Below are positions 17,687-26,220 of a stretch of DNA of 64,000 bases, piece by piece. Below the pieces are notes generated by a model, which saw only the letters and a list, made by a program, of their open reading frames with translations, ran no database searches and was not told the DNA's origin. A program made the translations under genes and the position numbers. The stretch covers positions 620,001 through 684,000 of the forward strand of contig CAVRUJ010000002.1 of the NCBI GenBank assembly GCA_963724385.1. Direction: 5' to 3'. The stretch comes from DASXQK01 sp963724385. Lineage in GTDB: Bacteria > Pseudomonadota > Alphaproteobacteria > Dongiales > Dongiaceae. Within the stretch, counting starts at the first letter, position 1. Every line of letters begins with the position of its first letter.

Positions 17687-18929
17687 TTGATAATGAATCG
17701 CTTGTCAGCGGTGGGACAGTGGGTGAGGGAACTGCGGCCAATGGACGCCCCGCGTGAACGTGGACAAGTGAGGGGATCCCATCGCGACGTCGCGGCGGAC
17801 ACCGCCAACGACGAACTTGGCCGCGAGGAAATCTGGAGTCTGCCCTTAGACCGGCTTCTCGCGCGGCTGGCAACGACCCCTGCGGGCCTCGGCACCGCAG
17901 AGATCCAGTCGCGGTTGACGACCCACGGCCCTAACGACGCCGCTACCGTCAGACCTTCACCGCCCTGGCTGCAGTTTCTCGCCCGCTTCCGCAATCCGCT
18001 GGTCATCACCCTGCTCGTGGCGAGCGCGTTGTCCGCGGCCACGAGCGATACCTCGAGCTTCTTCATCGTCGTTACCATCGTCACGATCAGCATGACCCTG
18101 GATTTCGTCCAGAAGGTCCGCGCTCAGAATGCGGTCGAGGCGCTACACCGCTCGGTGGCGGTCCAGGCAACCGTGCGGCGCAAGGGTGCAAGCCTCTCGG
18201 TTCCGATCGACCAATTGGTCCCCGGAGATATAGTCGAGCTGATCGCCGGCGATCTCGTTCCAGCGGACTCACGGCTGCTCGAAAGCCGCGATCTCTTCCT
18301 CAACCAGGCTCTCCTCACGGGCGAGCCATATCCGGCCGAAAAGCAGGCCAGCGATGCAGCCTTGGGCGCCGAAAATCCCGCCGGAGCTTCGAACGCCGTC
18401 TTTGCCGGAACCTCCGTGATCAGCGGCACCGCAACGATTGTCATCTGCCGCACGGGCGGCAGGACGGCGCTCGGCCATCCCGTTCGACCGGGTCGATCAC
18501 AAGGCCACAGATCGCCCGGTGAAGTGGGACGTCAAGCTGATCGAGCGGTTCATGCTGGTATTCGGACCGGTCAGCTCACCGTTCGATTTCCTCACGTTCT
18601 ACGCCTTGCCGTATCTGTTTGGCGCGGGCGAGGCACTGTTTCAAACTGGCTGGTTCATCGAGTTGATCACGACGCAGGTACTGGTGGTCTTCGCCATCCG
18701 TACGCGGCGGCGATTCTACCGGAGCAGTCCACACTGGTTCCTCGTCGCCATGACCGTTGGGTCGGCCGCTGTCGCAATTTCTCTCCCTCTTCTCCCGGTG
18801 GGCCGGTGGTTCGGTTTTGTTGCACTGCCGCCGCTGTTCTTCGTCTACCTGATTGCCGCGACGGCGGCGTATCTGGGCCTAGTGGAAATTACCAAGGACG
18901 TTTTCTACCGGTTCACCTCCAGACGCTAA
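17687..18929 (+). pseudogene. Magnesium-translocating P-type ATPase (MgtA-like), internally deleted
   Basis: The 5' part (to about 18465) encodes the N-terminal cytoplasmic segment, the first membrane pair and the actuator domain, including LVPGDIVELIAGDLVPADSR and LLTGEPYPAEK (TGE motif). At about 18470-18490 the reading jumps, in another frame, to IPFDRVDHK, then WDVKLIERFMLVFGPVSS and the last membrane helices. These normally lie hundreds of residues later in MgtA/MgtB. The phosphorylation motif DKTGT, the nucleotide-binding domain and the hinge are absent. The remnant therefore cannot be a working pump. The start is uncertain (17687 or 17744). The deletion removed about 400 codons and is too large to be a sequencing slip. 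Confidence 0.85.
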
Positions 18930-19516
18930 GCACCAACAGCCCTCGGCCGACCCAGCCGGCAGCGCCATCCATGTGTCCGTTCCCGGCGCGTCACCCGCCA
19001 TCGTAACGAGCTTCGCCACGAAAGCGGCGGCCGGGCGATGGATTGAACGGCACAGGGGGCAGGTTGCTAAAAGCGCTCCCCAGCCCCGTTCTTACGCCAT
19101 GCGCAGGCGCTAATGGCGAAGAAACTGAAACAGCCATTCGAACTCGACCGAGAATGCAGCCGACGCCAAGGGGGTTGCTCGTTGGGAGAATGAAGGCGGC
19201 GCTGTAGAGAGTTCAAGAGGGTCAGAGCGCCCGCGCGATGCGAACCAGCGAGCCAAGCTGATCGTCGACATGGCGACGGTGAGGCGCCGGCCGACTCAGT
19301 AGCCGACGACCGCAAAAAAGCCGCCTTCGTGGTGCCGGGCAGGCATCCGGCAGGGCACTTGATTTCAGACCGAGCCACGACCGCCTTTTTCGGCGAACGT
19401 TAGCCTCCAGTCGGATCGTAAGCATTGAATCCGCCGTCCCGCTCGTTCGACGCGGTTCGGAAGTGGGCATGGATGGAACTAAACTTCGCACCGCGGCATG
19501 TTTAAGCGCTTTGCCG
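18930..19516. other. Gene-free stretch between the ATPase remnant and the next gene
   Basis: No frame in these 590 bases resembles a protein family, and none has a convincing ribosome site. The composition stays GC-rich. It may be decayed sequence belonging to the same deletion-prone region as the ATPase remnant. Confidence 0.45.
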
Positions 19517-19861
19517 TTATCGGGCGACTCGCTTCGGAGGAGGGAAACGAAGAATCTTCTTGATCTGGTCCGCGTTCTTCCCTCGGACGTCATATCCTCG
19601 ACGCTCCAGCTCGATCACGGCTGCCTCCCCAAGTCTAGTCAACTCGTCCAGGGGCAGGCTCGCCGAGCGCTTGTCCTGCCGGGCTTTCACCTCTGCCACG
19701 GCAAACTTGTTGACCTGCTCTTGCTCGGTGAGCCACTCCCAAGCTTTGGCCTCGCTGTTGAAGGTGCGCAAGATCGGCGGCTCGGTGCCCGGTCCGGTTA
19801 TTTCAACGTCGCAAGTCCGTTCGTTCTTGCGGATGAGAATGCGGTAGGTGGTTTCCCTCAT
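19517..19861 (-). CDS. Conserved-looking hypothetical protein, 114 residues
   Basis: The protein (MRETTYRILIRKNERTCDVE onwards) is hydrophilic, with an N-terminal part predicted as beta strands (TYRILIRKNERTCDVEI) and a helical, charged C-terminus (LDELTRLGEAAVIELERRGY). There is no signal peptide or membrane segment. Codon use and a mixed amino-acid composition distinguish it from shadow frames, and it has its own space between neighbours. I do not recognise the family. It could be a small regulatory or stress protein like others nearby. Confidence 0.6.
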   Translation of the reverse strand: MRETTYRILIRKNERTCDVEITGPGTEPPILRTFNSEAKAWEWLTEQEQVNKFAVAEVKARQDKRSASLPLDELTRLGEAAVIELERRGYDVRGKNADQIKKILRFPPPKRVAR

Positions 19862-19966
19862 AAAGACATTATGCCATGGCGGGGTCGGGTCGCCAAACGG
19901 CCCAGATTGCGGCTAGCTTTCAAACTGGTCCACCACCGACTCGCGATGGCCGCTGACCCAACCCTA

Positions 19967-21175
19967 TCAAGCCCGCGCGGCCAGGAGCACCGCGTTCAGT
20001 CCGCCGAAGGCGAAGGAGTTCGACATCGCGACTCTTACCTCGGCTTGTCGGGCAACATTCGGCACGACATCGAGATCACAGTCGGGATCGGCCTCCTCGA
20101 AATTCGCGGTTGGTGGGATCGTTTGCCTGTGGATGGCAAGCGCGGTGGCCGCCATTTCGAGCGCACCAGCGGCGCCCAGTCCGTGACCGAGCACGGCCTT
20201 GCTGGAAGAGACCGCAATGCGCCGGACGCCCGGCCCGTAGACGCTTCGCAAGGCTGCCGTCTCCGACCGGTCGTTCTGCGTCGTTGCCGTACCATGCGCA
20301 TTGACGTAGTCCACGTCGTCCGCATTCCTGCCTGCATCCTTGAGCGCGGCTCGCATGGCTCTTGTGGCTCCGTCGGGATCGGACGTGGTGATGTCGCCGG
20401 CATCGGCGCTCATGCCAAATCCCAGGATTTCCGCATACACGCGAGCTCCTCTGGCGAGCGCATGTGTGCGCTCCTCCAGCAGCAGGACGGCTGCCCCCTC
20501 GCCCAAGACCAGCCCCGAGCGCGTGCGCGAGAAGGGCCGGCAGGTATCCTGGCTCAGCACGCGAAGCGCTTCCCATGCCTTGATCGTCCCCGCCGTCAGG
20601 CAGGCTTCAGCGCCGCCGGCGACGGCAACGGGCGCTTGCCCGGAGCGGAGCATTTGGAACGCCAGCCCAATCGCATGTGTACCCGCCGCACAGGCGGTCG
20701 CCACGCAAAGAGCGGGTCCCTTCAGGCCAAGATCCATCGACACCTGGCTTGCCGCGGCGTTCGTCATCAATCGAGGGATGGTCATCGGGCGCAGACGCGG
20801 CGAGTTTTCGGAATAAAGCCTGAAGTAGGAGTCATCGAACGTCGTCTGGCCCCCGGAGGAACTGCCGATCACCGTGGCTGCCTCGAGGGCCAGCTGATCC
20901 GATATATCCAGGCCCGAATCTCGAACGGCGGACCGCGCGGCCACCACGGCGAACTGCGAGAAGCGATCCAGGAGGCCCAGCTGCTTGGGCTCGAAAAGCG
21001 CTCCGGGGTCGAATTGGGAAACTTGCGCCGCGATGCGCGTGTTCAGCCGTTCGCTTCGAGCGATCGAGAAAGGACCTATGGCCGAGCGGCCCTCCACCAA
21101 GGCCGACCAGAACTCTTCGAGGGTGCATCCGACAGGGGACACGACGCCGAGCCCCGTAATTACGACGCGATTCAT
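19967..21175 (-). CDS. Beta-ketoacyl-ACP synthase II-like (KAS, FabF family)
   Basis: The 402-residue thiolase-fold enzyme starts MNRVVITGLGVVSPVG. The nucleophile Cys lies in VATACAAGTHAIG, the first His in NAHGTATTQND and the second in SSSKAVLGHGLGAAG, giving a complete Cys-His-His triad. KAS II enzymes condense malonyl-ACP with an acyl chain. Its ATG overlaps the stop of the ACP gene (ATGA at 21172-21175), so the two form a dedicated pair. No other fatty-acid genes (malonyl transferase, reductases) are nearby, so it is not the housekeeping fab cluster. Pairs of this kind occur for specialised acyl chains (for example NodE/NodF), but the product here is unknown. Confidence 0.88.
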   Translation of the reverse strand: MNRVVITGLGVVSPVGCTLEEFWSALVEGRSAIGPFSIARSERLNTRIAAQVSQFDPGALFEPKQLGLLDRFSQFAVVAARSAVRDSGLDISDQLALEAATVIGSSSGGQTTFDDSYFRLYSENSPRLRPMTIPRLMTNAAASQVSMDLGLKGPALCVATACAAGTHAIGLAFQMLRSGQAPVAVAGGAEACLTAGTIKAWEALRVLSQDTCRPFSRTRSGLVLGEGAAVLLLEERTHALARGARVYAEILGFGMSADAGDITTSDPDGATRAMRAALKDAGRNADDVDYVNAHGTATTQNDRSETAALRSVYGPGVRRIAVSSSKAVLGHGLGAAGALEMAATALAIHRQTIPPTANFEEADPDCDLDVVPNVARQAEVRVAMSNSFAFGGLNAVLLAARA

Positions 21176-21465
21176 GCAGAGGTTTTTGCGTCCATGAGCT
21201 CTTTCACTGCCGCGGAAATCTGGGCAATGGTTCGAAAGTCTCCCAATCCGATCTTCGAGGATTTACCATTGGCGGTGATTGCTGCCTCATTCGCGTTATA
21301 AGGGATGCTGATGTCGAATTTTTCCTCTAGCGCGAAGACGATCTCGATCACATCCACCGATTCGACGCCGAGGTCCTGCAATGCCGTCTCCGGGGTCAAG
21401 CGCTCTACCGGAATCTTGAGTTCCCTGGAAATGATCTGCTTTACCTCGTCCGTGATTGCTTGCAC
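21172..21465 (-). CDS. Acyl carrier protein, partner of the adjacent KAS
   Basis: The 97-residue carrier protein has LGVESVDVIEIVFALEEKFD, in which the Ser of ESVD is the phosphopantetheine site. A short stretch (YNANEAAITANGKSSKIGLG) lies between helices III and IV, longer than in AcpP, giving a size near that of specialised carriers such as AcpXL. The Glu before Ser replaces the usual Asp. It is the first gene of a two-gene unit with the KAS and would hold the chain being extended. Confidence 0.85.
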   Translation of the reverse strand: MQAITDEVKQIISRELKIPVERLTPETALQDLGVESVDVIEIVFALEEKFDISIPYNANEAAITANGKSSKIGLGDFRTIAQISAAVKELMDAKTSA

Positions 21466-21721
21466 CCACCCACCCCCTCAGATTGCCAGCAAGAGCACAA
21501 TTGCGCGCCCTTGCGACCACGCACGATGCGCAAACCCATGATTCTCTGGAAGTTTATCACACTGCCTTGGCCTCGCAACCAGCGGCTCGGCGGGCAGAAT
21601 CTCCGCCGACTGACCAAGCTTTGCCGGGCCGCCCGTCGGCCCCGGTAAGGCGCCAGGGCGTCGATCAGGATCTGGGCGTTGTGGTTGCGGGCCTTCCGGT
21701 CGGTTCACGTTGACGGACCGC

Positions 21722-22009
21722 CTATTTGAAAACCGACCATGCCTTTGCGAAGCTATCCTCCATCGCCTTCCATGCCTTGTCCGCACCCTCCCTCAGGTGA
21801 TCCCAAGCATGATCGCCGGCCTTCTGGATTTCTGCCATCCGCTGCTGCAGCGCGTTGCGCCGTTCTCGGAGTTCCTTGAGTTGGCCCTCATACGCTTCCC
21901 TCATCTTCGCAACCGGCTGTTTTGCCTTGGCCTCTAGCTTCGCAATATCTGCGTTCCATCGGTCAAGTTGCACTTTGAGTTTTGCGACGTAAGTGTCTCT
22001 CGCGGTCAT
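21722..22009 (-). CDS. sll1863-like coiled-coil stress protein
   Basis: The 95-residue protein is almost entirely helical with heptad-like spacing: LKVQLDRWNADIAKLEAKAK, MREAYEGQLKELRERRNALQ, and a C-terminal amphipathic part with aromatic residues (AGDHAWDHLREGADKAWKAM). This is the pattern of the sll1863 family of stress-response proteins, of unknown mechanism. An AGGGAGA-like site precedes ATG 22009. It stands alone, between the ACP gene and the repeat-rich surface protein. Confidence 0.75.
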   Translation of the reverse strand: MTARDTYVAKLKVQLDRWNADIAKLEAKAKQPVAKMREAYEGQLKELRERRNALQQRMAEIQKAGDHAWDHLREGADKAWKAMEDSFAKAWSVFK

Positions 22010-22110
22010 GAGATTCTCCCTTTGTTGGCTCCGTAGGGCCCGCTTCCTAATCGACCCTCATCTCCTGAGGCTTGCACTGGCCCGTGACGGCGTTCCCGTC
22101 GTGGGGCCGT

Positions 22111-24300
22111 TCAGGGCGTACATTTGGTGCTGCCGGCCCTGCAATTGATTGGGGGTGGCGGTGGGGTCAGCGGCCTGGGGACGGATGGGGCGCCCTGGCC
22201 CTGCCCCTGGCCGCCGGTGCCCGGCTGGATGTTCTGCTGGTTGGTGCCGGTAGGCGGCAGCACGGTCGGACCCGGCGCAACCTTCTTCTTGAGAGTCTGG
22301 TTGCCACCCGTGCCTTGCCCCTGGCCGCCGGTGCCCTGGCCCTGACCGCCTGCGCCTGGCTGGACGTTCTGCTGGTTGGTGCCGGTAGGCGGCAGCACGG
22401 TCGGACCCGGCGCGACCTTCTTCTTGAGAGTCTGGTTGCCACCCGTGCCTTGCCCCTGGCCCCCGGTGCCCTGGCCCTGACCGCCTGCGCCTGGCTGGAC
22501 GTTCTGCTGGTTGGTGCCGGTAGGGGGCAGCACGGTCGGACCCGGCGCAACTTTCTTTTTGAGAGTCTGGCCACCGCCAGTGCCCTGCCCCTGGCCACTC
22601 TGACCGCCCGTGCCCGGCTGGAAGTTCTGCTGGTTGGTGCCGGTAGGCGGCAGCACGGTCGGACCCGGCGCGACCTTCTTTTTGAGAGTCTGGCCGCCGC
22701 CCGTGCCTTGCCCCTGGCCGCCGGTGCCCTGGCCCTGACCGCCGGTGCCTGGCTGACCGTTCTGCTGGTTGGTGCCGGCAGGCGGCAGAATGGTCGTACC
22801 CGGCGCAACCTTCTTCTTGAGAGTCTGATTGCCGCCTGTGCCCTGCCCCTGGCCGCCAGTGCCCGGCTGAATGGTGGGCCCAGGATTGTTGGGTTGGTTC
22901 GGCTGTCCTGTAGGCGCGATCCCAACCTTGCGCGCGACAACTGGGTTGAAGCCCGTTGTGGCGAGGCTAGGCTTGATCGGCGCCTGGCCGCCATAGGATT
23001 TGGCGTGCTGCCAAGCCGGGCTCAAGCCGGCCTGGGGTACCTGCTTCCAGGCTTGGTCGATGGGACGCGAGTGCATCATGGCGTCGCCCGAAACCAAGGT
23101 CGCACCGCGCTGGCGATTCTTGTAGCGGCTGTAGTCGTCGCCGTGAGGCGAATTGTAGTAGTTGTAGTTGATGATCGTCGTGTTGCGGACGTAGGTGACG
23201 TTGCTTCGCCTGAGGTAATCCTGGCTCACCCGATAGCCGGGGTAGTAGACTTCGTCGTAACCGAGTGGCACCCAGCCCACGGCCGAGCCGATGGCAATTC
23301 CGACGCCGATGCCGCCGAAGTCGCCGAAGAAGGCCACGAGCGCCGGCGCATAGACCGGGGCCTGCTCATAACGGCCCGGGACCCAGCCCCAGCGGCCGCC
23401 GTAGTCGACCCAACGCCCGTAGTGGAAGGGCGCGAAGCCCCAGGGCGCGTCGTCGACCCAAGTCCAGCCCCATGGCCAGACATAGGCCCAATGGCCGTAA
23501 CGATAGGGTGCCCAGCCGGCGGCAACCTGCGGATACCAGACCCGGCCGTAATCGGGCGATGATTGCCAGGAGCCGTATCGGTCTAGATCCTGATAGCCCG
23601 TCATTTCGGGCGAGCCGTATTGCGGCGGCGGCTGGGACACCTGGTTCTGATAGGGCCGCTCCTCGTCCTGGACGAAGCGGATGAAATCGTCCGGCGGCGC
23701 GGCCTGGCCGGTGGATGCTTGGAGCTGGTCGCCCTGACCCGAAATGTTGAGGCTCTGCTGCGGCCCCAGCGCCACGTTCACGCCCTGACCCGTCACCTGG
23801 GCCGAGCCTTCGAACACCGTTACCGTCGTGGGATGGTCGGCGTCGCCGGCGACGATCTCGTAATTCCCAGCTTGGCCGAGCTGAACCTGGCCGCGGGGCG
23901 TGTCGATCTCGTATTGGCCGCCGGTGCTATAGAGCCTCAGATAGACTGCACCCTGAGGCAGGGAAGCGATGAAGCTCTGGTCGTCGAGCGTTCCGATATC
24001 GAGCTCGGTGGAGCTGTCCATATAGATGCGGCTCGATCCCACATCCACGGCGGCGTGGGAACGCGGCTCGGTCCACAGCGAGTTGCCGCTGGTGATCGGG
24101 TAGTTCAGCGTCGCCGGCCCCCATTGGTTATCGTCCGCCGTGTGAAAGGAAACCGTCCCTGAAACCTGCGCCAAGCGGCCGACGCGCCCAGGCGGATCGC
24201 CCGCGTTCTCCTGCGCCAAAGCAGCGACCGACAGGCCGAAACCCACGCTCGCGGCCAAGAGGCCGGCGAGAGCGATCCTTTTTCCAAGCATGATTCGCAT
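22111..24300 (-). CDS. FecR-domain / DUF6600 secreted protein with C-terminal tandem repeats
   Basis: ATG 24300 is preceded by GGAGCAGGAGCG and starts a signal peptide (KRIALAGLLAASVGFGLSVA, cleavage near ALAQ). A FecR-like beta domain follows (GRVGRLAQVSGTVSFHTADD, YEIDTPRGQVQLG, VFEGSAQVTG). Next is a Tyr/Trp/Pro-rich DUF6600 region (about 230-400: YGSWQSSPDYGRVWYPQVAA, WGFAPFHYGRWVDYGGRWGW). The last 270 residues are low-complexity and carry five copies of a 41-45-residue unit containing TLKKKVAPGPTVLPPTGTNQ. It is probably exported and wall- or surface-associated; no lipobox or membrane anchor is visible. Function is unknown. The open frame reaches 24345, but the ribosome site supports the later start. 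Confidence 0.8.
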   Translation of the reverse strand: MRIMLGKRIALAGLLAASVGFGLSVAALAQENAGDPPGRVGRLAQVSGTVSFHTADDNQWGPATLNYPITSGNSLWTEPRSHAAVDVGSSRIYMDSSTELDIGTLDDQSFIASLPQGAVYLRLYSTGGQYEIDTPRGQVQLGQAGNYEIVAGDADHPTTVTVFEGSAQVTGQGVNVALGPQQSLNISGQGDQLQASTGQAAPPDDFIRFVQDEERPYQNQVSQPPPQYGSPEMTGYQDLDRYGSWQSSPDYGRVWYPQVAAGWAPYRYGHWAYVWPWGWTWVDDAPWGFAPFHYGRWVDYGGRWGWVPGRYEQAPVYAPALVAFFGDFGGIGVGIAIGSAVGWVPLGYDEVYYPGYRVSQDYLRRSNVTYVRNTTIINYNYYNSPHGDDYSRYKNRQRGATLVSGDAMMHSRPIDQAWKQVPQAGLSPAWQHAKSYGGQAPIKPSLATTGFNPVVARKVGIAPTGQPNQPNNPGPTIQPGTGGQGQGTGGNQTLKKKVAPGTTILPPAGTNQQNGQPGTGGQGQGTGGQGQGTGGGQTLKKKVAPGPTVLPPTGTNQQNFQPGTGGQSGQGQGTGGGQTLKKKVAPGPTVLPPTGTNQQNVQPGAGGQGQGTGGQGQGTGGNQTLKKKVAPGPTVLPPTGTNQQNVQPGAGGQGQGTGGQGQGTGGNQTLKKKVAPGPTVLPPTGTNQQNIQPGTGGQGQGQGAPSVPRPLTPPPPPINCRAGSTKCTP
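22160..22870 (-). repeat. Five tandem coding repeats in the DUF6600 protein
   Basis: Units of 123 or 135 bases encode QTLKKKVAPGPTVLPPTGTN followed by a Gly/Gln-rich spacer of variable length (GTGGQGQ steps). Copies are nearly identical at the DNA level, implying recent amplification or gene conversion. Each unit pairs a cationic KKK patch with a flexible neutral linker. Confidence 0.85.
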
Positions 24301-24891
24301 CGCTCCTGCTCCCATATCCGGCTGATATGAGGCGCGGACGATCATGTGCCGCGATACCTACCGCCGCACAAAGACTACCTCGCCGCGGCATATGCGGTTT
24401 TGAGCTAGGTCAATCTCCAGGCGCACTCGAAGGCCCGTCCGGGTCTATGCCAAGACTGGCAATTTCAGTCCGTCCCAGCACAGCTTGGGCGGGAGGTTGG
24501 CTGCCTACGCATGACAGCAGGCGTTGACGTGAGCCGATGCCGGCATCCGCTGACAAAACGCGGATCTGACGGCCCGGCATATCCGACCATCGGGAGCGCG
24601 CGTTGCCAAACCGACTTCCGACGATGCTTGCCGTGACTTGGGCAAGGCTTGATTGCCTGCTCTTACAATTCCGCGCTCCACCGCTGTCGGCGGTTTGCTG
24701 CGGCTTTGATCCAAATCGAAGCCCAGCCTGGCCCCTCCAGTGGTGGATTATTCGCCGCCTTACCAGTCGAAGCCGAAGACGGAACGGTTATCTGATCCGC
24801 CGGACGCCGGCGCTGCTATGTCAAAGTGGAACGGGGGCTAGTCTGCAGGACAGGCAAAGGCCATGACTGGGTTTGGGAAGGAAGGCAGGAA
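24301..24891. other. Intergenic stretch with an FNR/FixK-like box, no gene recognised
   Basis: The 590 bases separate the divergent DUF6600 gene and the DUF3309 remnant. Frames here look like chance. The only distinct signal is the box at 24706-24719. Confidence 0.5.
24706..24719 (+). promoter_or_regulatory. FNR/FixK-like box
   Basis: TTGATCCAAATCGA matches TTGAT-N4-ATCAA at all but one of the ten conserved positions and shares the CCAA spacer with the box at 16445. In both places the site is followed by a CCCAG-C-GG-CC stretch. The next gene on the strand is the interrupted DUF3309 gene at 24892. No -10 hexamer at the ideal distance is obvious. Confidence 0.45.
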
Positions 24892-25062
24892 ATGGGTACA
24901 ATCTTGATCATTATCGTCCTCGTTCTGCTCCTCGGCGGCGGAGGCGGATATTACGGGTAAAACCGTTATGGCAGATCCGGAGTCGGCGGCGCACTAGGCC
25001 TGGTACTCATCATTCTGCTTGTGCTCTGGCTCGTCGGCGGCGTGCATTTCGGCCACCCCTGA
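24892..25062 (+). pseudogene. DUF3309-family gene interrupted by an in-frame TAA
   Basis: ATG 24892 follows an AGGAA ribosome site and reads MGTILIIIVLVLLLGGGGGY YG, then TAA at 24958-24960. The same frame continues NRYGRSGVGGALGLVLIILL and VLWLVGGVHFGHP to TGA 25060. The joined product is exactly the two-helix DUF3309 plan seen at 17048. The stop falls in the Gly/Tyr-rich turn. Options are a nonsense mutation (pseudogene), readthrough, or a sequence error. A 22-residue single-helix product would be made otherwise. Confidence 0.7.
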
Positions 25063-25121
25063 TGCTGAAGACTGGCAGGCCTTGTCCGGGTTTTCGCATG
25101 AGGGCGAGCCACCGCTACCAG

Positions 25122-25691
25122 TTACCAGAGCCGGTTGACCCATTCTGCGCCGAGGACCGCCGCCCATACTGCGGCGAGCGTGACCGTCAGCACTATGACG
25201 GCAGCAAGCAGGGCGATCGAGAGCAGGAGCCCGTCATCCTCGAGATAGGCCAGCGAGATCAGGGCGATCACAAGGGCGGGAGCGACATTGCTCAGGGGGA
25301 CGGGAATGAACACCACTACGGTGTTCAGTATCACGACGACGACGCCGACTAGGCGCTTGGTCGCCTGAAAGGGCGTGGGCCAGCGCGGATAGATCATCTT
25401 CTCGAGATATCTCAGCACTGGTATGGCTCGCTGCACCAGAGCGGCCAGGTGGCGCGTCGGCAAGGGGCGGGCGGCGATGCGGCGAGGGAAGACCGGGGCA
25501 GGCTGGCCCGCGATCATTTGGAATGCGGGGATCATGAGCAGCAAGCCGGCTATTATCGAGACGCCCGGTGCGATCGCGACCACGGCGAGCAGGAGCATGA
25601 TGATGCCGAAGGAGCGTTCCCGCAGCCTGCCCACGAGCCAACCCAGGGTGAAATAGTCCGCCGGCGCCTCGTCGTGCAACCGCTGCAGCAC
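25122..25691 (-). CDS. ExoD-family membrane protein
   Basis: The 189-residue frame opens at GTG 25691 with LQRLHDEAPADYFTLGWLVG and RLRERSFGIIMLLLAVVAIA, the ExoD signature, followed by about four hydrophobic segments. Rhizobial ExoD influences exopolysaccharide synthesis and alkaline tolerance; the mechanism is unknown. The frame upstream of 25691 is open for another 30 codons without an ATG, so the N-terminus may be slightly longer or disturbed. No polysaccharide genes are adjacent. Confidence 0.8.
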   Translation of the reverse strand: MLQRLHDEAPADYFTLGWLVGRLRERSFGIIMLLLAVVAIAPGVSIIAGLLLMIPAFQMIAGQPAPVFPRRIAARPLPTRHLAALVQRAIPVLRYLEKMIYPRWPTPFQATKRLVGVVVVILNTVVVFIPVPLSNVAPALVIALISLAYLEDDGLLLSIALLAAVIVLTVTLAAVWAAVLGAEWVNRLW

Positions 25692-26220
25692 AATGGAGGT
25701 GGGGGTGAACGCTCCTGCGTCGAGGTGCAGCGTCGGCTTCAGCGTGGACCTCCCGATCTCCCGCCTGGCGGCAGGGTTTGCGCAGCAGGGGCTTGCATGA
25801 CCTCAATGACCAATGTCTCGATGCTCAATCCCGCAGCTCCACCGGCGTCAGGTCACGATCATACCGCCCAGCGCAGCTACTTTGCAGGAGCATGAGGGTC
25901 AGTGAAAAACGGCTGTTCCCCCGTCGACCTCACTTGGGCTTCAGCGAAAGCAGATAGGCAACAGCGTCGTCTTCCTCGCCTCGCGACCGCGTTGCCACTC
26001 TCCGGGCACGCCTGATATAGATCGGGTCGCGACGTGGCCTGATACCTAGGCCGTGAACTCACAAACTAGCCGCCGCCACTATGGACTTCCGCTTTGAATC
26101 CAAAAGCGGTCTACACGCAACGCGAGGCGCACTTCCGGGAAGTTGCAAAAAGCGGAAGTCTCGGCTCGATCCCGGTGGCGCGGAGCAGCCTTCTGAGACA
26201 CGCCCAGCGACATTGTCGGA
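25692..26220. other. Gene-free stretch, possible remnant of a cytochrome-like C-terminus
   Basis: No intact gene is seen in 530 bases. On the - strand near 25934-25978 a frame ends EEDDAVAYLLSLKPK before a TGA, which resembles the C-terminal helix of c-type cytochromes, but no CxxCH motif is found upstream. The resemblance is too short to rely on. Confidence 0.3.

Noticed and set aside
19463..21301. 612-codon open frame on the + strand
   Set aside because: It lies opposite the hypothetical protein, KAS and ACP genes, which have clear motifs; this frame has none.
22072..23562. 496-codon + strand frame with LDVLLVGAGRRQHGRTRR repeats
   Set aside because: The repeats are only the complement of the repeat units in the DUF6600 gene; there is no start context or family.
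25877..26062. Intact c-type cytochrome gene
   Set aside because: Only a 15-residue C-terminal resemblance; no CxxCH motif in any frame nearby.
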